Source of the DNA: Hydractinia symbiolongicarpus
Lineage: Eukaryota > Cnidaria > Hydrozoa > Anthoathecata > Hydractiniidae
Direction of reading: 5' to 3'
DNA: 64,000 nucleotides
Assembly (NCBI RefSeq): GCF_029227915.1
Contig: NC_079883.1
Coordinates: 8,804,001-8,868,000 of the forward strand
The notes beneath the pieces were generated by a model that did no database searches, had not been told where the DNA came from, and saw only the letters and a program-made list of their open reading frames with translations. This document shows, one piece after another, positions 37,453 through 52,101 of this stretch. Every line of letters begins with the position of its first letter. The stretch's first letter is position 1. The translations under genes were made by a program, and so were the position numbers.

Positions 37453-37857
37453 ATGTCTGACGCAGCAGCTAAAGGAGGAAAACAGGCACCTAAAGTAGCC
37501 AAGAAAGGTGAAAAAAGAGCCGGCAAAAAAGGAGGAAAGATTGGTGGAACTGGTGAAAAGAAACGCAAGAGAAAGAGAAAGGAAAGTTATGCTATTTACA
37601 TCTACAATGTTTTGAAACAAGTTCACCCAGATGTCGGAGTTTCAAGCAAAGCTATGAGCATCATGAACTCATTTGTCAACGACATCTTTGAGCGCATTGC
37701 TTCCGAAGCTTCGCGTTTGGCTCTTCAAAACAAAAAGTCGACCATCTCTTCTCGTGAAATTCAAACCGCAGTACGTCTTCTCTTGCCTGGAGAACTTGCA
37801 AAACACGCAGTCAGTGAAGGAACAAAAGCCGTCACAAAATACACAAGCAGCAAGTAA
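37453..37857 (+). CDS. H2B: Histone H2B, unit B3
   Basis: 134 aa, identical copy. Stem-loop 37881-37896. Confidence 0.98.
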   Translation: MSDAAAKGGKQAPKVAKKGEKRAGKKGGKIGGTGEKKRKRKRKESYAIYIYNVLKQVHPDVGVSSKAMSIMNSFVNDIFERIASEASRLALQNKKSTISSREIQTAVRLLLPGELAKHAVSEGTKAVTKYTSSK

Positions 37858-38317
37858 ACCAACGTCTACCAAACACAAACGGTCTTTTTTAAGACCACAC
37901 ATCTTTAAAAAAACATTTACTTGGCGTCACTACAAGTTAACCGAAGTTAATAAAACTTCTAAATAATGTGCTTAAGAACACTAGCCTACATTTAAAATAC
38001 TTCCCCATGTGTGTGTGGATTAGCTTCACTTTTCATACGTATTATTAGCTGTACTTGCAGAAAAGACAAGTACATTGATCCATGTTATTGCTTACATTTA
38101 ACTTAACCCAGCTTTTCACGGAAACACTCCCAGGCAAATTAACCCTACAAAGTATTTCTAAATTTTTTTTGTGTCATATATGACATAGTATCGTATAGCA
38201 ATAAATGTAACTGTGACAAGACTTTACACATTGTGTAATTTGGAAGCGTGCACAAAGTAATGTTTTAAAAGATTTGTGGCTATAAAAATAGCCGTTTTTG
38301 TTGAGCAATGACAACGC

Positions 38318-38674
<357 letters not shown>

Positions 38675-39152
38675 TTAACAGAATTCAGACAGCTTTAAAA
38701 AGAGGCCATAAAATTACCTACTGCTCGTGGAAACACCCTAATTAACCAATAGAGTTGCGTCATTACAAAATGTTCCGAACATTTTGTACATTTTTTTAAG
38801 TAAAACTGTAGTTTTTTTAAAAATTCGTGGTCTTAATGTTTCAGTAAGGCAATAAATTTGGCATCGTTGGAATTCGCCAAACCTTCTGCTACTTACTAAA
38901 AAAAAAAAAAGTCAAAAGCTTTTGTGTATCAGAAGATACAGCCGTTTTCCCGTAGCCAAAAAACACAGATTTTATAAAAATGTTAAAGTAATGAGCGTAA
39001 TGTCATTATGCAGCCAATCAGAAATTACTTTCTTAGCACCAATCAAATGGTTTGTTTTGAACCTTAGCTGTCAATCAATATGAGAAATAAAACTTTGGCG
39101 CGATAGTGCATTTTAGACCGTCTTGTGTATCCGTACTACATCGACTTCTTAA

Positions 39153-39566
<414 letters not shown>

Positions 39567-39927
39567 GCATCTTACCAAACAAAAAACGGCTATTTTTATA
39601 GCCACACATCCATAAAAAATATTACGGCTAGCTTTTTATATCAAACTTTGTCCTGCTTTCTGTTTAAATTTTATGCTACATAAAAATTTTATGCTACATA
39701 AAGTTTGACAATGTTAAAAATATGAAGGGCAAGAAAAGTAAAAGCAAGAAAATAAGAAATTTAAAAACGAAAATACTTAAACTTAGGGAATCTAATCTTA
39801 AATTTACTCTTTTTTAACTGTTTAAGTGACTTAAACAAGTTTAACTTTGTACCAAGATAATGTTTTTTTGTAAATGTGTGGCTATAAAAATAGCCGTTTG
39901 TTAATGTAATAGCCAGATACACACAAA

Positions 39928-40479
39928 TTATTTTTTTGCGGTCTTCTTTGCTGCCTTTTTGGGAGTCTTTTTGACCTTCTTTGCTGCAGGTTTTTTAGCA
40001 ACAGGCTTCTTTGTGGGTTTCTTAGCTGCTGGTTTCTTAGCCGAGGCTTTCTTTGTGGCAGGCTTCTTTGCTGCTTTCTTTGGCGTGCTCTTCTTTGCTG
40101 GCTTCTTTTTTGGTGTACTTTTCTTTGCAGTAGGCTTCTTTGCCGTTGGCTTTTTTGCTGCGGCCTTTTTCTTAGGTTTTTCTTTTTTTACCTGACCTAG
40201 CTTGAATGATCCAGAAGCACCAGTGCCTTTAGTTTGAATCAAATCGCCTGATGTTACTCCTCGTTTAAGAGCCATTTTCAGATGATGATCTGAGTTTTCA
40301 GCAACTTTGTAATTTGCATGAATATATTTTGTAATAGCTTGGCGAGATGAACCACCGCGTTCCTTTAGGGTAGCGATAGCAGCCTTGATCATGTCCACAT
40401 ATTTAGGGTGATCAGCTGTCTTCTTTGCAGCAGGTTTCTTCTTGGGTGCGATTTTCTTTGGAGAAGCTGCTTCACTCAT
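39928..40479 (-). CDS. H1: Histone H1, unit B4
   Basis: 183 aa, identical copy (Lys at 175). Stem-loop 39880-39895. Confidence 0.97.
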   Translation of the reverse strand: MSEAASPKKIAPKKKPAAKKTADHPKYVDMIKAAIATLKERGGSSRQAITKYIHANYKVAENSDHHLKMALKRGVTSGDLIQTKGTGASGSFKLGQVKKEKPKKKAAAKKPTAKKPTAKKSTPKKKPAKKSTPKKAAKKPATKKASAKKPAAKKPTKKPVAKKPAAKKVKKTPKKAAKKTAKK

Positions 40480-41058
40480 TTTTAATGTTTTCTTACAACA
40501 ATCCAACGATAAACGATGCTTGTTATCACAGTAGAAGTATACTAAACATTACCGTGTAAATGAGATATAATTTAAGACGGTGCGAAGTATGCGGACGTAA
40601 AAGTACCACTCCCGGGAATTGATTTGGCGCGAAAACAGAAATGTGTGTTTCTGTACATCGTATAATGTCCGTTTTGGGTGCCGCGACTATGCGAAAGCAT
40701 GTTAATTTTTATTTGTAGTACGACGCAATAGTCTGCAAGAGAAGCTGCTGGAGTTTGAGGTCTTCAGCATTACATCTAGTCTGTTAATTTGGGCTTCTTC
40801 CGCGCTCGTGTTAGGATTTTCATAAAGCGTTCTTTGGTTTGCGTTGCGTATGTCGGCCTACATCATCGACACGGCCTGTTTCCGGCTATTAGGAGCAATT
40901 CATATATTGGGCACTGCGTTTCGACTTTTTTATTAGACCACAGTAAAAAAATTCACTCACAGAAGTCCCTTTCTTTCATGGCTACAAACACGAAGAATTC
41001 TGTCGTAAGTAAAACGAATGCGCAAGCCAAAATGACGATGGGGCGAAGTCATAAGCAT

Positions 41059-41131
41059 GGCCCTGTGGCCCAATGGATAAGGCATCTGACTACGAATCAG
41101 GGGATTCCAGGTTCGACTCCTGGCAGGGTCG
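41059..41131 (+). tRNA. tRNA-Arg-ACG: tRNA-Arg(ACG), unit B4
   Basis: Copy matching 1798-1870. Confidence 0.97.
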
Positions 41132-41453
41132 CACTGTCGCATTTCGGCTGCATGGTCTACTGTGTAACGCGCGCGCACGTTCTGGCGTAATGCGTTGATA
41201 AACGGAATGTACGCAGACATATTGGAAAGTAATATCACGCACTTAGTATCGTCGCCTTTGTTAGCATTCATGTAAGTTACCATCCACTCGCTACAGTCGC
41301 TCTCCATCCTACGGCTAAATCAACAGCCGTGATTTTTACTATGTCGCCGTCCATCCGTACGCGGTGACAGTTGTAAGCTTTACAGTAACGTGACATGCTC
41401 CACAAGCAGTTACGGTGTGTGGACGATGCCTATCATGGCAACGCTTGTTCTTT

Positions 41454-41639
41454 ATCGCTTCTCGGCCTAATGGCTAAGATCAAGTGTAGTATCTGTTCTT
41501 ATCAGTTTAATATCTGGTAGGCCATTCTCTGAATGGTCAGTATATTAATCTGATTTTTGGCCTTGGGTCATGGAGGTGGATTCATTCACGCCGTGACCAC
41601 GGGTTGCCTTGGTGTTGCACTATTACCGATGGCGGCCCA
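41454..41639 (+). ncRNA. U2: U2 snRNA, unit B4
   Basis: Copy matching 1290-1475. Confidence 0.95.
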
Positions 41640-41830
41640 CATAAGCAATAAAAGAATAATAGCAGTCCTCTTTCCGACGGCACTCTGCATAGTCTACGGC
41701 GGGAACAAAACGCGTACACTGGGGGAGAATACAGCCTATGCCCCGCGACACGGCAGTTTATAACACACTCAAGCCACAAGCATTAACAAACTTTGAAGGG
41801 TACCCTCATGCTACGGTGCAGTTCCAACTC

Positions 41831-41994
41831 ATACTTACCTGACGGGGAAGTAAAGACTGATCAATGAGGGTTTTCTTCCAGAGTGAGGCTCTTGCATTGC
41901 ACTACGCTTGGGCTGACCTCTGCGATTACTGCAAACGTCAGTAACTCGACCGTACAATTTCTGGTAGTGGGGGCCTGCGTCCGCGCTCGCCCCC
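41831..41994 (+). ncRNA. U1: U1 snRNA, unit B4
   Basis: Copy matching 935-1098. Confidence 0.95.
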
Positions 41995-42322
41995 TCCTTA
42001 AGTCAAAATGAATGAGCTTAGAAAAGTTGCGCGGCCAAATGTCGGTGGTGACTTAAACGCTAAGGTAAAACCTCGCTTGGCTGTTACGAAACGTGATTGC
42101 GATATAAGTCCTCGGAAGGCGGCGGAATTTTATTTTATTTGCCATTCCGTCAGGGTTATTGGATGATCGGCAATAGATCGAGTTTGTATGCATTTGAAAG
42201 CTCTTTTTTCTCGTACTATCACCTGAAAATGTCGTAGGAAAATGTCATAGGAAACACTTTCAACAACCGCCACGTTCCTTAATTGTTATAACAAGAAATA
42301 TATCACAGCAAATGAAAATGAA

Positions 42323-42442
42323 AAGCCTACGACACCGGGAGTTCCCAGGCGGTCCCCCATCCAAGTACTATCCCGGCCCGACGATGCTTAACTTCCGTGA
42401 TCAGACGAGAACGGGTGTGTTCATCGTGGTATGGCCGTAGAC
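42323..42442 (-). rRNA. 5S rRNA: 5S ribosomal RNA, unit B4
   Basis: Copy matching 487-606. Confidence 0.97.
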
Positions 42443-42639
42443 ATTAGTAGGTGCAAATACGTGCAATTTATTTTGACGTTGTGATCAAATTTTTTTATTT
42501 AATTTCTTTGAGTTACTTAGGACAAGGCGTATGCATGGATTATCTATTAGACTTTAAGGTTATAGTTTTGTGAAAAAAACAATGTTTTTTTAAAGATGTG
42601 TGGCTATAAAAATAGCCGTTGTTTTCTGAGTGTAGCGGT

Positions 42640-43022
42640 TTACTTCTTCTGTCCTTTGTCGTTCTTCTTTGGGAGTAAGACAGCTTGAATGTTTGGCAAA
42701 ACACCACCAGCTGCAATGGTTACACACCGCTCAAAAGTTTGTTTAATTCTTCATCATTACGAACAGCCAATTGTAAATGTCTTGGAATAATCCTAGCTTT
42801 TTTGTTGTCTCTTGCTGCGTTACCAGCCAACTCCAATATCTCAGCAGATAAATATTCCAAGACGGCTGCTAAGTAAACTGGTGCTCCAGATCCAATTCGG
42901 TTAGCATAGTGCCCTCTACGAAGGAATCTATGCACTCTACCGACTGGAAATTGAAGTCCAGCTCTTGAGGATCTTGTCTTGGCTTTAGCCTTAGCTTTTC
43001 CACCTTTTCCACGTCCAGACAT
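42640..43022 (-). pseudogene. H2A: Histone H2A with 2-bp insertion, truncated, unit B4
   Basis: An extra AC in the short AC repeat at about 42722-42726 (GGTTACACACCGC instead of GGTTACACCGC on the plus strand) shifts the frame. Translation stops right after Val100 (open frame 42720-43022). Residues 101-126 are lost, including most of the docking segment that contacts H3-H4. The fold helices and acidic patch up to D90-E92 remain. The old 3' part (42640-42719), the stem-loop (42602-42617) and the promoter are intact, so a message could still be made. A dinucleotide slip is a plausible mutation, but a consensus error is not excluded. Normal copies lie on either side. Confidence 0.85.
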
Positions 43023-43306
43023 AACTGCGATTTGATTTGTAAGTTAATACAAAAACGTACGAATATTTAACGTAAGTGTTAACGAAATAAACTTTACTCG
43101 TTTTTTCATCATAAAAATAGGATCGAAATCATGTTTTTTTAACCAATCATAATTAAGTATTAAACAAAAGATTTTTTTTTTAACCAATTAAATTGCGTAT
43201 CGGCGTTTTCGGATCGAATTCGATCCGATTTTTTTACTTATAAACAAAAAGTTTTGACTTGCAGTTTAATGCTTATTTACAAGTTAAGTAGCAAAAATTT
43301 TTAACC

Positions 43307-43711
43307 ATGTCTGACGCAGCAGCTAAAGGAGGAAAACAGGCACCTAAAGTAGCCAAGAAAGGTGAAAAAAGAGCCGGCAAAAAAGGAGGAAAGATTGGTG
43401 GAACTGGTGAAAAGAAACGCAAGAGAAAGAGAAAGGAAAGTTATGCTATTTACATCTACAATGTTTTGAAACAAGTTCACCCAGATGTCGGAGTTTCAAG
43501 CAAAGCTATGAGCATCATGAACTCATTTGTCAACGACATCTTTGAGCGCATTGCTTCCGAAGCTTCGCGTTTGGCTCTTCAAAACAAAAAGTCGACCATC
43601 TCTTCTCGTGAAATTCAAACCGCAGTACGTCTTCTCTTGCCTGGAGAACTTGCAAAACACGCAGTCAGTGAAGGAACAAAAGCCGTCACAAAATACACAA
43701 GCAGCAAGTAA
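43307..43711 (+). CDS. H2B: Histone H2B, unit B4
   Basis: 134 aa, identical copy. Stem-loop 43735-43750. Its divergent H2A partner is the truncated copy. Confidence 0.98.
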   Translation: MSDAAAKGGKQAPKVAKKGEKRAGKKGGKIGGTGEKKRKRKRKESYAIYIYNVLKQVHPDVGVSSKAMSIMNSFVNDIFERIASEASRLALQNKKSTISSREIQTAVRLLLPGELAKHAVSEGTKAVTKYTSSK

Positions 43712-44171
43712 ACCAACGTCTACCAAACACAAACGGTCTTTTTTAAGACCACACATCTTTAAAAAAACATTTACTTGGCGTCACTACAAGTTAACCGAAG
43801 TTAATAAAACTTCTAAATAATGTGCTTAAGAACACTAGCCTACATTTAAAATACTTCCCCATGTGTGTGTGGATTAGCTTCACTTTTCATACGTATTATT
43901 AGCTGTACTTGCAGAAAAGACAAGTACATTGATCCATGTTATTGCTTACATTTAACTTAACCCAGCTTTTCACGGAAACACTCCCAGGCAAATTAACCCT
44001 ACAAAGTATTTCTAAATTTTTTTTGTGTCATATATGACATAGTATCGTATAGCAATAAATGTAACTGTGACAAGACTTTACACATTGTGTAATTTGGAAG
44101 CGTGCACAAAGTAATGTTTTAAAAGATTTGTGGCTATAAAAATAGCCGTTTTTGTTGAGCAATGACAACGC

Positions 44172-44528
<357 letters not shown>

Positions 44529-45006
44529 TTAACAGAATTCAGACAGCTTTAAAAAGAGGCCATAAAATTACCTACTGCTCGTGGAAACACCCTAATTAAC
44601 CAATAGAGTTGCGTCATTACAAAATGTTCCGAACATTTTGTACATTTTTTTAAGTAAAACTGTAGTTTTTTTAAAAATTCGTGGTCTTAATGTTTCAGTA
44701 AGGCAATAAATTTGGCATCGTTGGAATTCGCCAAACCTTCTGCTACTTACTAAAAAAAAAAAAAGTCAAAAGCTTTTGTGTATCAGAAGATACAGCCGTT
44801 TTCCCGTAGCCAAAAAACACAGATTTTATAAAAATGTTAAAGTAATGAGCGTAATGTCATTATGCAGCCAATCAGAAATTACTTTCTTAGCACCAATCAA
44901 ATGGTTTGTTTTGAACCTTAGCTGTCAATCAATATGAGAAATAAAACTTTGGCGCGATAGTGCATTTTAGACCGTCTTGTGTATCCGTACTACATCGACT
45001 TCTTAA

Positions 45007-45420
<414 letters not shown>

Positions 45421-45781
45421 GCATCTTACCAAACAAAAAACGGCTATTTTTATAGCCACACATCCATAAAAAATATTACGGCTAGCTTTTTATATCAAAC
45501 TTTGTCCTGCTTTCTGTTTAAATTTTATGCTACATAAAAATTTTATGCTACATAAAGTTTGACAATGTTAAAAATATGAAGGGCAAGAAAAGTAAAAGCA
45601 AGAAAATAAGAAATTTAAAAACGAAAATACTTAAACTTAGGGAATCTAATCTTAAATTTACTCTTTTTTAACTGTTTAAGTGACTTAAACAAGTTTAACT
45701 TTGTACCAAGATAATGTTTTTTTGTAAATGTGTGGCTATAAAAATAGCCGTTTGTTAATGTAATAGCCAGATACACACAAA

Positions 45782-45982
45782 TTATTTTTTTGCGGTCTTC
45801 TTTGCTGCCTTTTTGGGAGTCTTTTTGACCTTCTTTGCTGCAGGTTTTTTAGCAACAGGCTTCTTTGTGGGTTTCTTAGCTGCTGGTTTCTTAGCCGAGG
45901 CTTTCTTTGTGGCAGGCTTCTTTGCTGCTTTCTTTGGCGTGCTCTTCTTTGCTGGCTTCTTTTTTGGTGTACTTTTCTTTGC
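45782..45982 (-). CDS. H1: Histone H1, 3' part, cut by assembly gap
   Basis: Residues 118-183 and the stop are present with normal sequence; the rest falls in the gap. Stem-loop 45734-45749. Probably the same physical gene as the frameshifted copy at 46621-47168, because the sequences on both sides of the gap overlap. Confidence 0.9.
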   Translation of the reverse strand, partial: AKKSTPKKKPAKKSTPKKAAKKPATKKASAKKPAAKKPTKKPVAKKPAAKKVKKTPKKAAKKTAKK

Positions 45983-46482
45983 NNNNNNNNNNNNNNNNNN
46001 NNNNNNNNNNNNNNNNNNNNNNNNNNNNNNNNNNNNNNNNNNNNNNNNNNNNNNNNNNNNNNNNNNNNNNNNNNNNNNNNNNNNNNNNNNNNNNNNNNNN
46101 NNNNNNNNNNNNNNNNNNNNNNNNNNNNNNNNNNNNNNNNNNNNNNNNNNNNNNNNNNNNNNNNNNNNNNNNNNNNNNNNNNNNNNNNNNNNNNNNNNNN
46201 NNNNNNNNNNNNNNNNNNNNNNNNNNNNNNNNNNNNNNNNNNNNNNNNNNNNNNNNNNNNNNNNNNNNNNNNNNNNNNNNNNNNNNNNNNNNNNNNNNNN
46301 NNNNNNNNNNNNNNNNNNNNNNNNNNNNNNNNNNNNNNNNNNNNNNNNNNNNNNNNNNNNNNNNNNNNNNNNNNNNNNNNNNNNNNNNNNNNNNNNNNNN
46401 NNNNNNNNNNNNNNNNNNNNNNNNNNNNNNNNNNNNNNNNNNNNNNNNNNNNNNNNNNNNNNNNNNNNNNNNNNNNNNNNNN
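45983..46482. other. Assembly gap (500 N) between overlapping contig ends
   Basis: Exactly 500 Ns. The sequence after the gap (46483-46819) repeats the sequence before it (45643-45982) apart from three one-base deletions. The true gap is therefore probably negative, or hides a whole number of units. Confidence 0.95.
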
Positions 46483-46573
46483 AATCTAATCTTAAATTTA
46501 CTCTTTTTTAACTGTTTAAGTGACTTAAACAAGTTTAACTTTGTACCAAGATAATGTTTTTTTGTAAATGTGT

Positions 46574-46588
46574 GGCTATAAAATAGCC
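46574..46588 (-). terminator. H1 stem-loop with one base missing
   Basis: Plus-strand GGCTATAAAATAGCC is 15 nt, one A shorter than all other copies, in the error-rich start of the third contig. Probably a consensus error. Confidence 0.7.
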
Positions 46589-46620
46589 GTTTGTTAATGT
46601 AATAGCCAGATACACACAAA

Positions 46621-47168
46621 TTATTTTTTGCGGTCTTCTTTGCTGCCTTTTTGGGAGTCTTTTTGACCTTCTTTGCTGCAGGTTTTTAGCAACAGGCTTC
46701 TTTGTGGGTTTCTTAGCTGCTGGTTTCTTAGCCGAGGCTTTCTTTGTGGCAGGCTTCTTTGCTGCTTTCTTTGGCGTGCTCTTCTTTGCTGGCTTCTTTT
46801 TTGGTGTACTTTTCTTTGCAGTAGGCTTCTTTGCCGTTGGCTTTTTTGCTGCGGCCTTTTTCTTAGGTTTTCTTTTTTTACCTGACCTAGCTTGAATGAT
46901 CCAGAAGCACCAGTGCCTTTAGTTTGAATCAAATCGCCTGATGTTACTCCTCGTTTAAGAGCCATTTTCAGATGATGATCTGAGTTTTCAGCAACTTTGT
47001 AATTTGCATGAATATATTTTGTAATAGCTTGCGAGATGAACCACCGCGTTCCTTTAGGGTAGCGATAGCAGCCTTGATCATGTCCACATATTTAGGGTGA
47101 TCAGCTGTCTTCTTTGCAGCAGGTTTCTTCTTGGGTGCGATTTTCTTTGGAGAAGCTGCTTCACTCAT
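46621..47168 (-). pseudogene. H1: Histone H1 with four one-base deletions (probable assembly error)
   Basis: The span is 548 bp against 552 in normal copies. One base is missing near 46624-46630 (T run after the stop), at about 46682 (T run), at about 46866 (T run) and at about 47031 (GG to G). The last of these breaks the frame after codon 45, inside the globular domain. All four losses are in homopolymers and sit in the first 700 bp of a contig, which fits unpolished long-read sequence better than decay. The ATG at 47166-47168 is intact. Confidence 0.85.
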
Positions 47169-47746
47169 TTTTAATGTTTTCTTACAACAATCCAACGATA
47201 AACGATGCTTGTTATCACAGTAGAAGTATACTAAACATTACCGTGTAAATGAGATATAATTTAAGACGGTGCGAAGTATGCGGACGTAAAAGTACCACTC
47301 CGGGAATTGATTTGGCGCGAAAACAGAAATGTGTGTTTCTGTACATCGTATAATGTCCGTTTTGGGTGCCGCGACTATGCGAAAGCATGTTAATTTTTAT
47401 TTGTAGTACGACGCAATAGTCTGCAAGAGAAGCTGCTGGAGTTTGAGGTCTTCAGCATTACATCTAGTCTGTTAATTTGGGCTTCTTCCGCGCTCGTGTT
47501 AGGATTTTCATAAAGCGTTCTTTGGTTTGCGTTGCGTATGTCGGCCTACATCATCGACACGGCCTGTTTCCGGCTATTAGGAGCAATTCATATATTGGGC
47601 ACTGCGTTTCGACTTTTTTATTAGACCACAGTAAAAAAATTCACTCACAGAAGTCCCTTTCTTTCATGGCTACAAACACGAAGAATTCTGTCGTAAGTAA
47701 AACGAATGCGCAAGCCAAAATGACGATGGGGCGAAGTCATAAGCAT

Positions 47747-47819
47747 GGCCCTGTGGCCCAATGGATAAGGCATCTGACTACGAATCAGGGGATTCCAGGT
47801 TCGACTCCTGGCAGGGTCG
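47747..47819 (+). tRNA. tRNA-Arg-ACG: tRNA-Arg(ACG), unit B5
   Basis: Copy matching 1798-1870, intact despite the error-rich surroundings. Confidence 0.96.
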
Positions 47820-48141
47820 CACTGTCGCATTTCGGCTGCATGGTCTACTGTGTAACGCGCGCGCACGTTCTGGCGTAATGCGTTGATAAACGGAATGTAC
47901 GCAGACATATTGGAAAGTAATATCACGCACTTAGTATCGTCGCCTTTGTTAGCATTCATGTAAGTTACCATCCACTCGCTACAGTCGCTCTCCATCCTAC
48001 GGCTAAATCAACAGCCGTGATTTTTACTATGTCGCCGTCCATCCGTACGCGGTGACAGTTGTAAGCTTTACAGTAACGTGACATGCTCCACAAGCAGTTA
48101 CGGTGTGTGGACGATGCCTATCATGGCAACGCTTGTTCTTT

Positions 48142-48326
48142 ATCGCTTCTCGGCCTAATGGCTAAGATCAAGTGTAGTATCTGTTCTTATCAGTTTAATA
48201 TCTGGTAGGCCATTCTCTGAATGGTCAGTATATTAATCTGATTTTTGGCCTTGGGTCATGGAGGTGGATTCATTCACGCCGTGACCACGGTTGCCTTGGT
48301 GTTGCACTATTACCGATGGCGGCCCA
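48142..48326 (+). ncRNA. U2: U2 snRNA, unit B5, one base short
   Basis: 185 nt; one G is missing from a GGG run at about 48290 in the 3' half. The branch-site sequence and Sm site are unchanged. Likely a consensus error. Confidence 0.9.
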
Positions 48327-48517
48327 CATAAGCAATAAAAGAATAATAGCAGTCCTCTTTCCGACGGCACTCTGCATAGTCTACGGCGGGAACAAAACGC
48401 GTACACTGGGGGAGAATACAGCCTATGCCCCGCGACACGGCAGTTTATAACACACTCAAGCCACAAGCATTAACAAACTTTGAAGGGTACCCTCATGCTA
48501 CGGTGCAGTTCCAACTC

Positions 48518-48680
48518 ATACTTACCTGACGGGGAAGTAAAGACTGATCAATGAGGGTTTTCTTCCAGAGTGAGGCTCTTGCATTGCACTACGCTTGGGC
48601 TGACCTCTGCGATTACTGCAAACGTCAGTAACTCGACCGTACAATTTCTGGTAGTGGGGGCCTGCGTCCGCGCTCGCCCC
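48518..48680 (+). ncRNA. U1: U1 snRNA, unit B5, one base short
   Basis: 163 nt; one C is missing from the terminal C5 run at about 48680. The 5' end, the loops and the Sm site are unchanged. Confidence 0.9.
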
Positions 48681-49005
48681 TCCTTAAGTCAAAATGAATG
48701 AGCTTAGAAAAGTTGCGCGGCAAATGTCGGTGGTGACTTAAACGCTAAGGTAAAACCTCGCTTGGCTGTTACGAAACGTGATTGCGATATAAGTCCTCGG
48801 AAGGCGGCGGAATTTTATTTTATTTGCCATTCCGTCAGGGTTATTGGATGATCGGCAATAGATCGAGTTTGTATGCATTTGAAAGCTCTTTTTTCTCGTA
48901 CTATCACCTGAAAATGTCGTAGGAAAATGTCATAGGAAACACTTTCACAACGCCACGTTCCTTAATTGTTATAACAAGAAATATATCACAGCAAATGAAA
49001 ATGAA

Positions 49006-49125
49006 AAGCCTACGACACCGGGAGTTCCCAGGCGGTCCCCCATCCAAGTACTATCCCGGCCCGACGATGCTTAACTTCCGTGATCAGACGAGAACGGGTG
49101 TGTTCATCGTGGTATGGCCGTAGAC
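49006..49125 (-). rRNA. 5S rRNA: 5S ribosomal RNA, unit B5
   Basis: Copy matching 487-606; sequence returns to normal from here on. Confidence 0.97.
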
Positions 49126-49322
49126 ATTAGTAGGTGCAAATACGTGCAATTTATTTTGACGTTGTGATCAAATTTTTTTATTTAATTTCTTTGAGTTACT
49201 TAGGACAAGGCGTATGCATGGATTATCTATTAGACTTTAAGGTTATAGTTTTGTGAAAAAAACAATGTTTTTTTAAAGATGTGTGGCTATAAAAATAGCC
49301 GTTGTTTTCTGAGTGTAGCGGT

Positions 49323-49703
49323 TTACTTCTTCTGTCCTTTGTCGTTCTTCTTTGGGAGTAAGACAGCTTGAATGTTTGGCAAAACACCACCAGCTGCAAT
49401 GGTTACACCGCTCAAAAGTTTGTTTAATTCTTCATCATTACGAACAGCCAATTGTAAATGTCTTGGAATAATCCTAGCTTTTTTGTTGTCTCTTGCTGCG
49501 TTACCAGCCAACTCCAATATCTCAGCAGATAAATATTCCAAGACGGCTGCTAAGTAAACTGGTGCTCCAGATCCAATTCGGTTAGCATAGTGCCCTCTAC
49601 GAAGGAATCTATGCACTCTACCGACTGGAAATTGAAGTCCAGCTCTTGAGGATCTTGTCTTGGCTTTAGCCTTAGCTTTTCCACCTTTTCCACGTCCAGA
49701 CAT
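49323..49703 (-). CDS. H2A: Histone H2A, unit B5
   Basis: 126 aa, identical copy. Stem-loop 49285-49300. Confidence 0.98.
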   Translation of the reverse strand: MSGRGKGGKAKAKAKTRSSRAGLQFPVGRVHRFLRRGHYANRIGSGAPVYLAAVLEYLSAEILELAGNAARDNKKARIIPRHLQLAVRNDEELNKLLSGVTIAAGGVLPNIQAVLLPKKNDKGQKK

Positions 49704-49987
49704 AACTGCGATTTGATTTGTAAGTTAATACAAAAACGTACGAATATTTAACGTAAGTGTTAACGAAATAAACTTTACTCGTTTTTTCATCATAAAAATA
49801 GGATCGAAATCATGTTTTTTTAACCAATCATAATTAAGTATTAAACAAAAGATTTTTTTTTTAACCAATTAAATTGCGTATCGGCGTTTTCGGATCGAAT
49901 TCGATCCGATTTTTTTACTTATAAACAAAAAGTTTTGACTTGCAGTTTAATGCTTATTTACAAGTTAAGTAGCAAAAATTTTTAACC

Positions 49988-50392
49988 ATGTCTGACGCAG
50001 CAGCTAAAGGAGGAAAACAGGCACCTAAAGTAGCCAAGAAAGGTGAAAAAAGAGCCGGCAAAAAAGGAGGAAAGATTGGTGGAACTGGTGAAAAGAAACG
50101 CAAGAGAAAGAGAAAGGAAAGTTATGCTATTTACATCTACAATGTTTTGAAACAAGTTCACCCAGATGTCGGAGTTTCAAGCAAAGCTATGAGCATCATG
50201 AACTCATTTGTCAACGACATCTTTGAGCGCATTGCTTCCGAAGCTTCGCGTTTGGCTCTTCAAAACAAAAAGTCGACCATCTCTTCTCGTGAAATTCAAA
50301 CCGCAGTACGTCTTCTCTTGCCTGGAGAACTTGCAAAACACGCAGTCAGTGAAGGAACAAAAGCCGTCACAAAATACACAAGCAGCAAGTAA
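49988..50392 (+). CDS. H2B: Histone H2B, unit B5
   Basis: 134 aa, identical copy. Stem-loop 50416-50431. Confidence 0.98.
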   Translation: MSDAAAKGGKQAPKVAKKGEKRAGKKGGKIGGTGEKKRKRKRKESYAIYIYNVLKQVHPDVGVSSKAMSIMNSFVNDIFERIASEASRLALQNKKSTISSREIQTAVRLLLPGELAKHAVSEGTKAVTKYTSSK

Positions 50393-50852
50393 ACCAACGT
50401 CTACCAAACACAAACGGTCTTTTTTAAGACCACACATCTTTAAAAAAACATTTACTTGGCGTCACTACAAGTTAACCGAAGTTAATAAAACTTCTAAATA
50501 ATGTGCTTAAGAACACTAGCCTACATTTAAAATACTTCCCCATGTGTGTGTGGATTAGCTTCACTTTTCATACGTATTATTAGCTGTACTTGCAGAAAAG
50601 ACAAGTACATTGATCCATGTTATTGCTTACATTTAACTTAACCCAGCTTTTCACGGAAACACTCCCAGGCAAATTAACCCTACAAAGTATTTCTAAATTT
50701 TTTTTGTGTCATATATGACATAGTATCGTATAGCAATAAATGTAACTGTGACAAGACTTTACACATTGTGTAATTTGGAAGCGTGCACAAAGTAATGTTT
50801 TAAAAGATTTGTGGCTATAAAAATAGCCGTTTTTGTTGAGCAATGACAACGC

Positions 50853-51209
<357 letters not shown>

Positions 51210-51687
51210 TTAACAGAATTCAGACAGCTTTAAAAAGAGGCCATAAAATTACCTACTGCTCGTGGAAACACCCTAATTAACCAATAGAGTTGCGTCATTA
51301 CAAAATGTTCCGAACATTTTGTACATTTTTTTAAGTAAAACTGTAGTTTTTTTAAAAATTCGTGGTCTTAATGTTTCAGTAAGGCAATAAATTTGGCATC
51401 GTTGGAATTCGCCAAACCTTCTGCTACTTACTAAAAAAAAAAAAAGTCAAAAGCTTTTGTGTATCAGAAGATACAGCCGTTTTCCCGTAGCCAAAAAACA
51501 CAGATTTTATAAAAATGTTAAAGTAATGAGCGTAATGTCATTATGCAGCCAATCAGAAATTACTTTCTTAGCACCAATCAAATGGTTTGTTTTGAACCTT
51601 AGCTGTCAATCAATATGAGAAATAAAACTTTGGCGCGATAGTGCATTTTAGACCGTCTTGTGTATCCGTACTACATCGACTTCTTAA

Positions 51688-52101
<414 letters not shown>

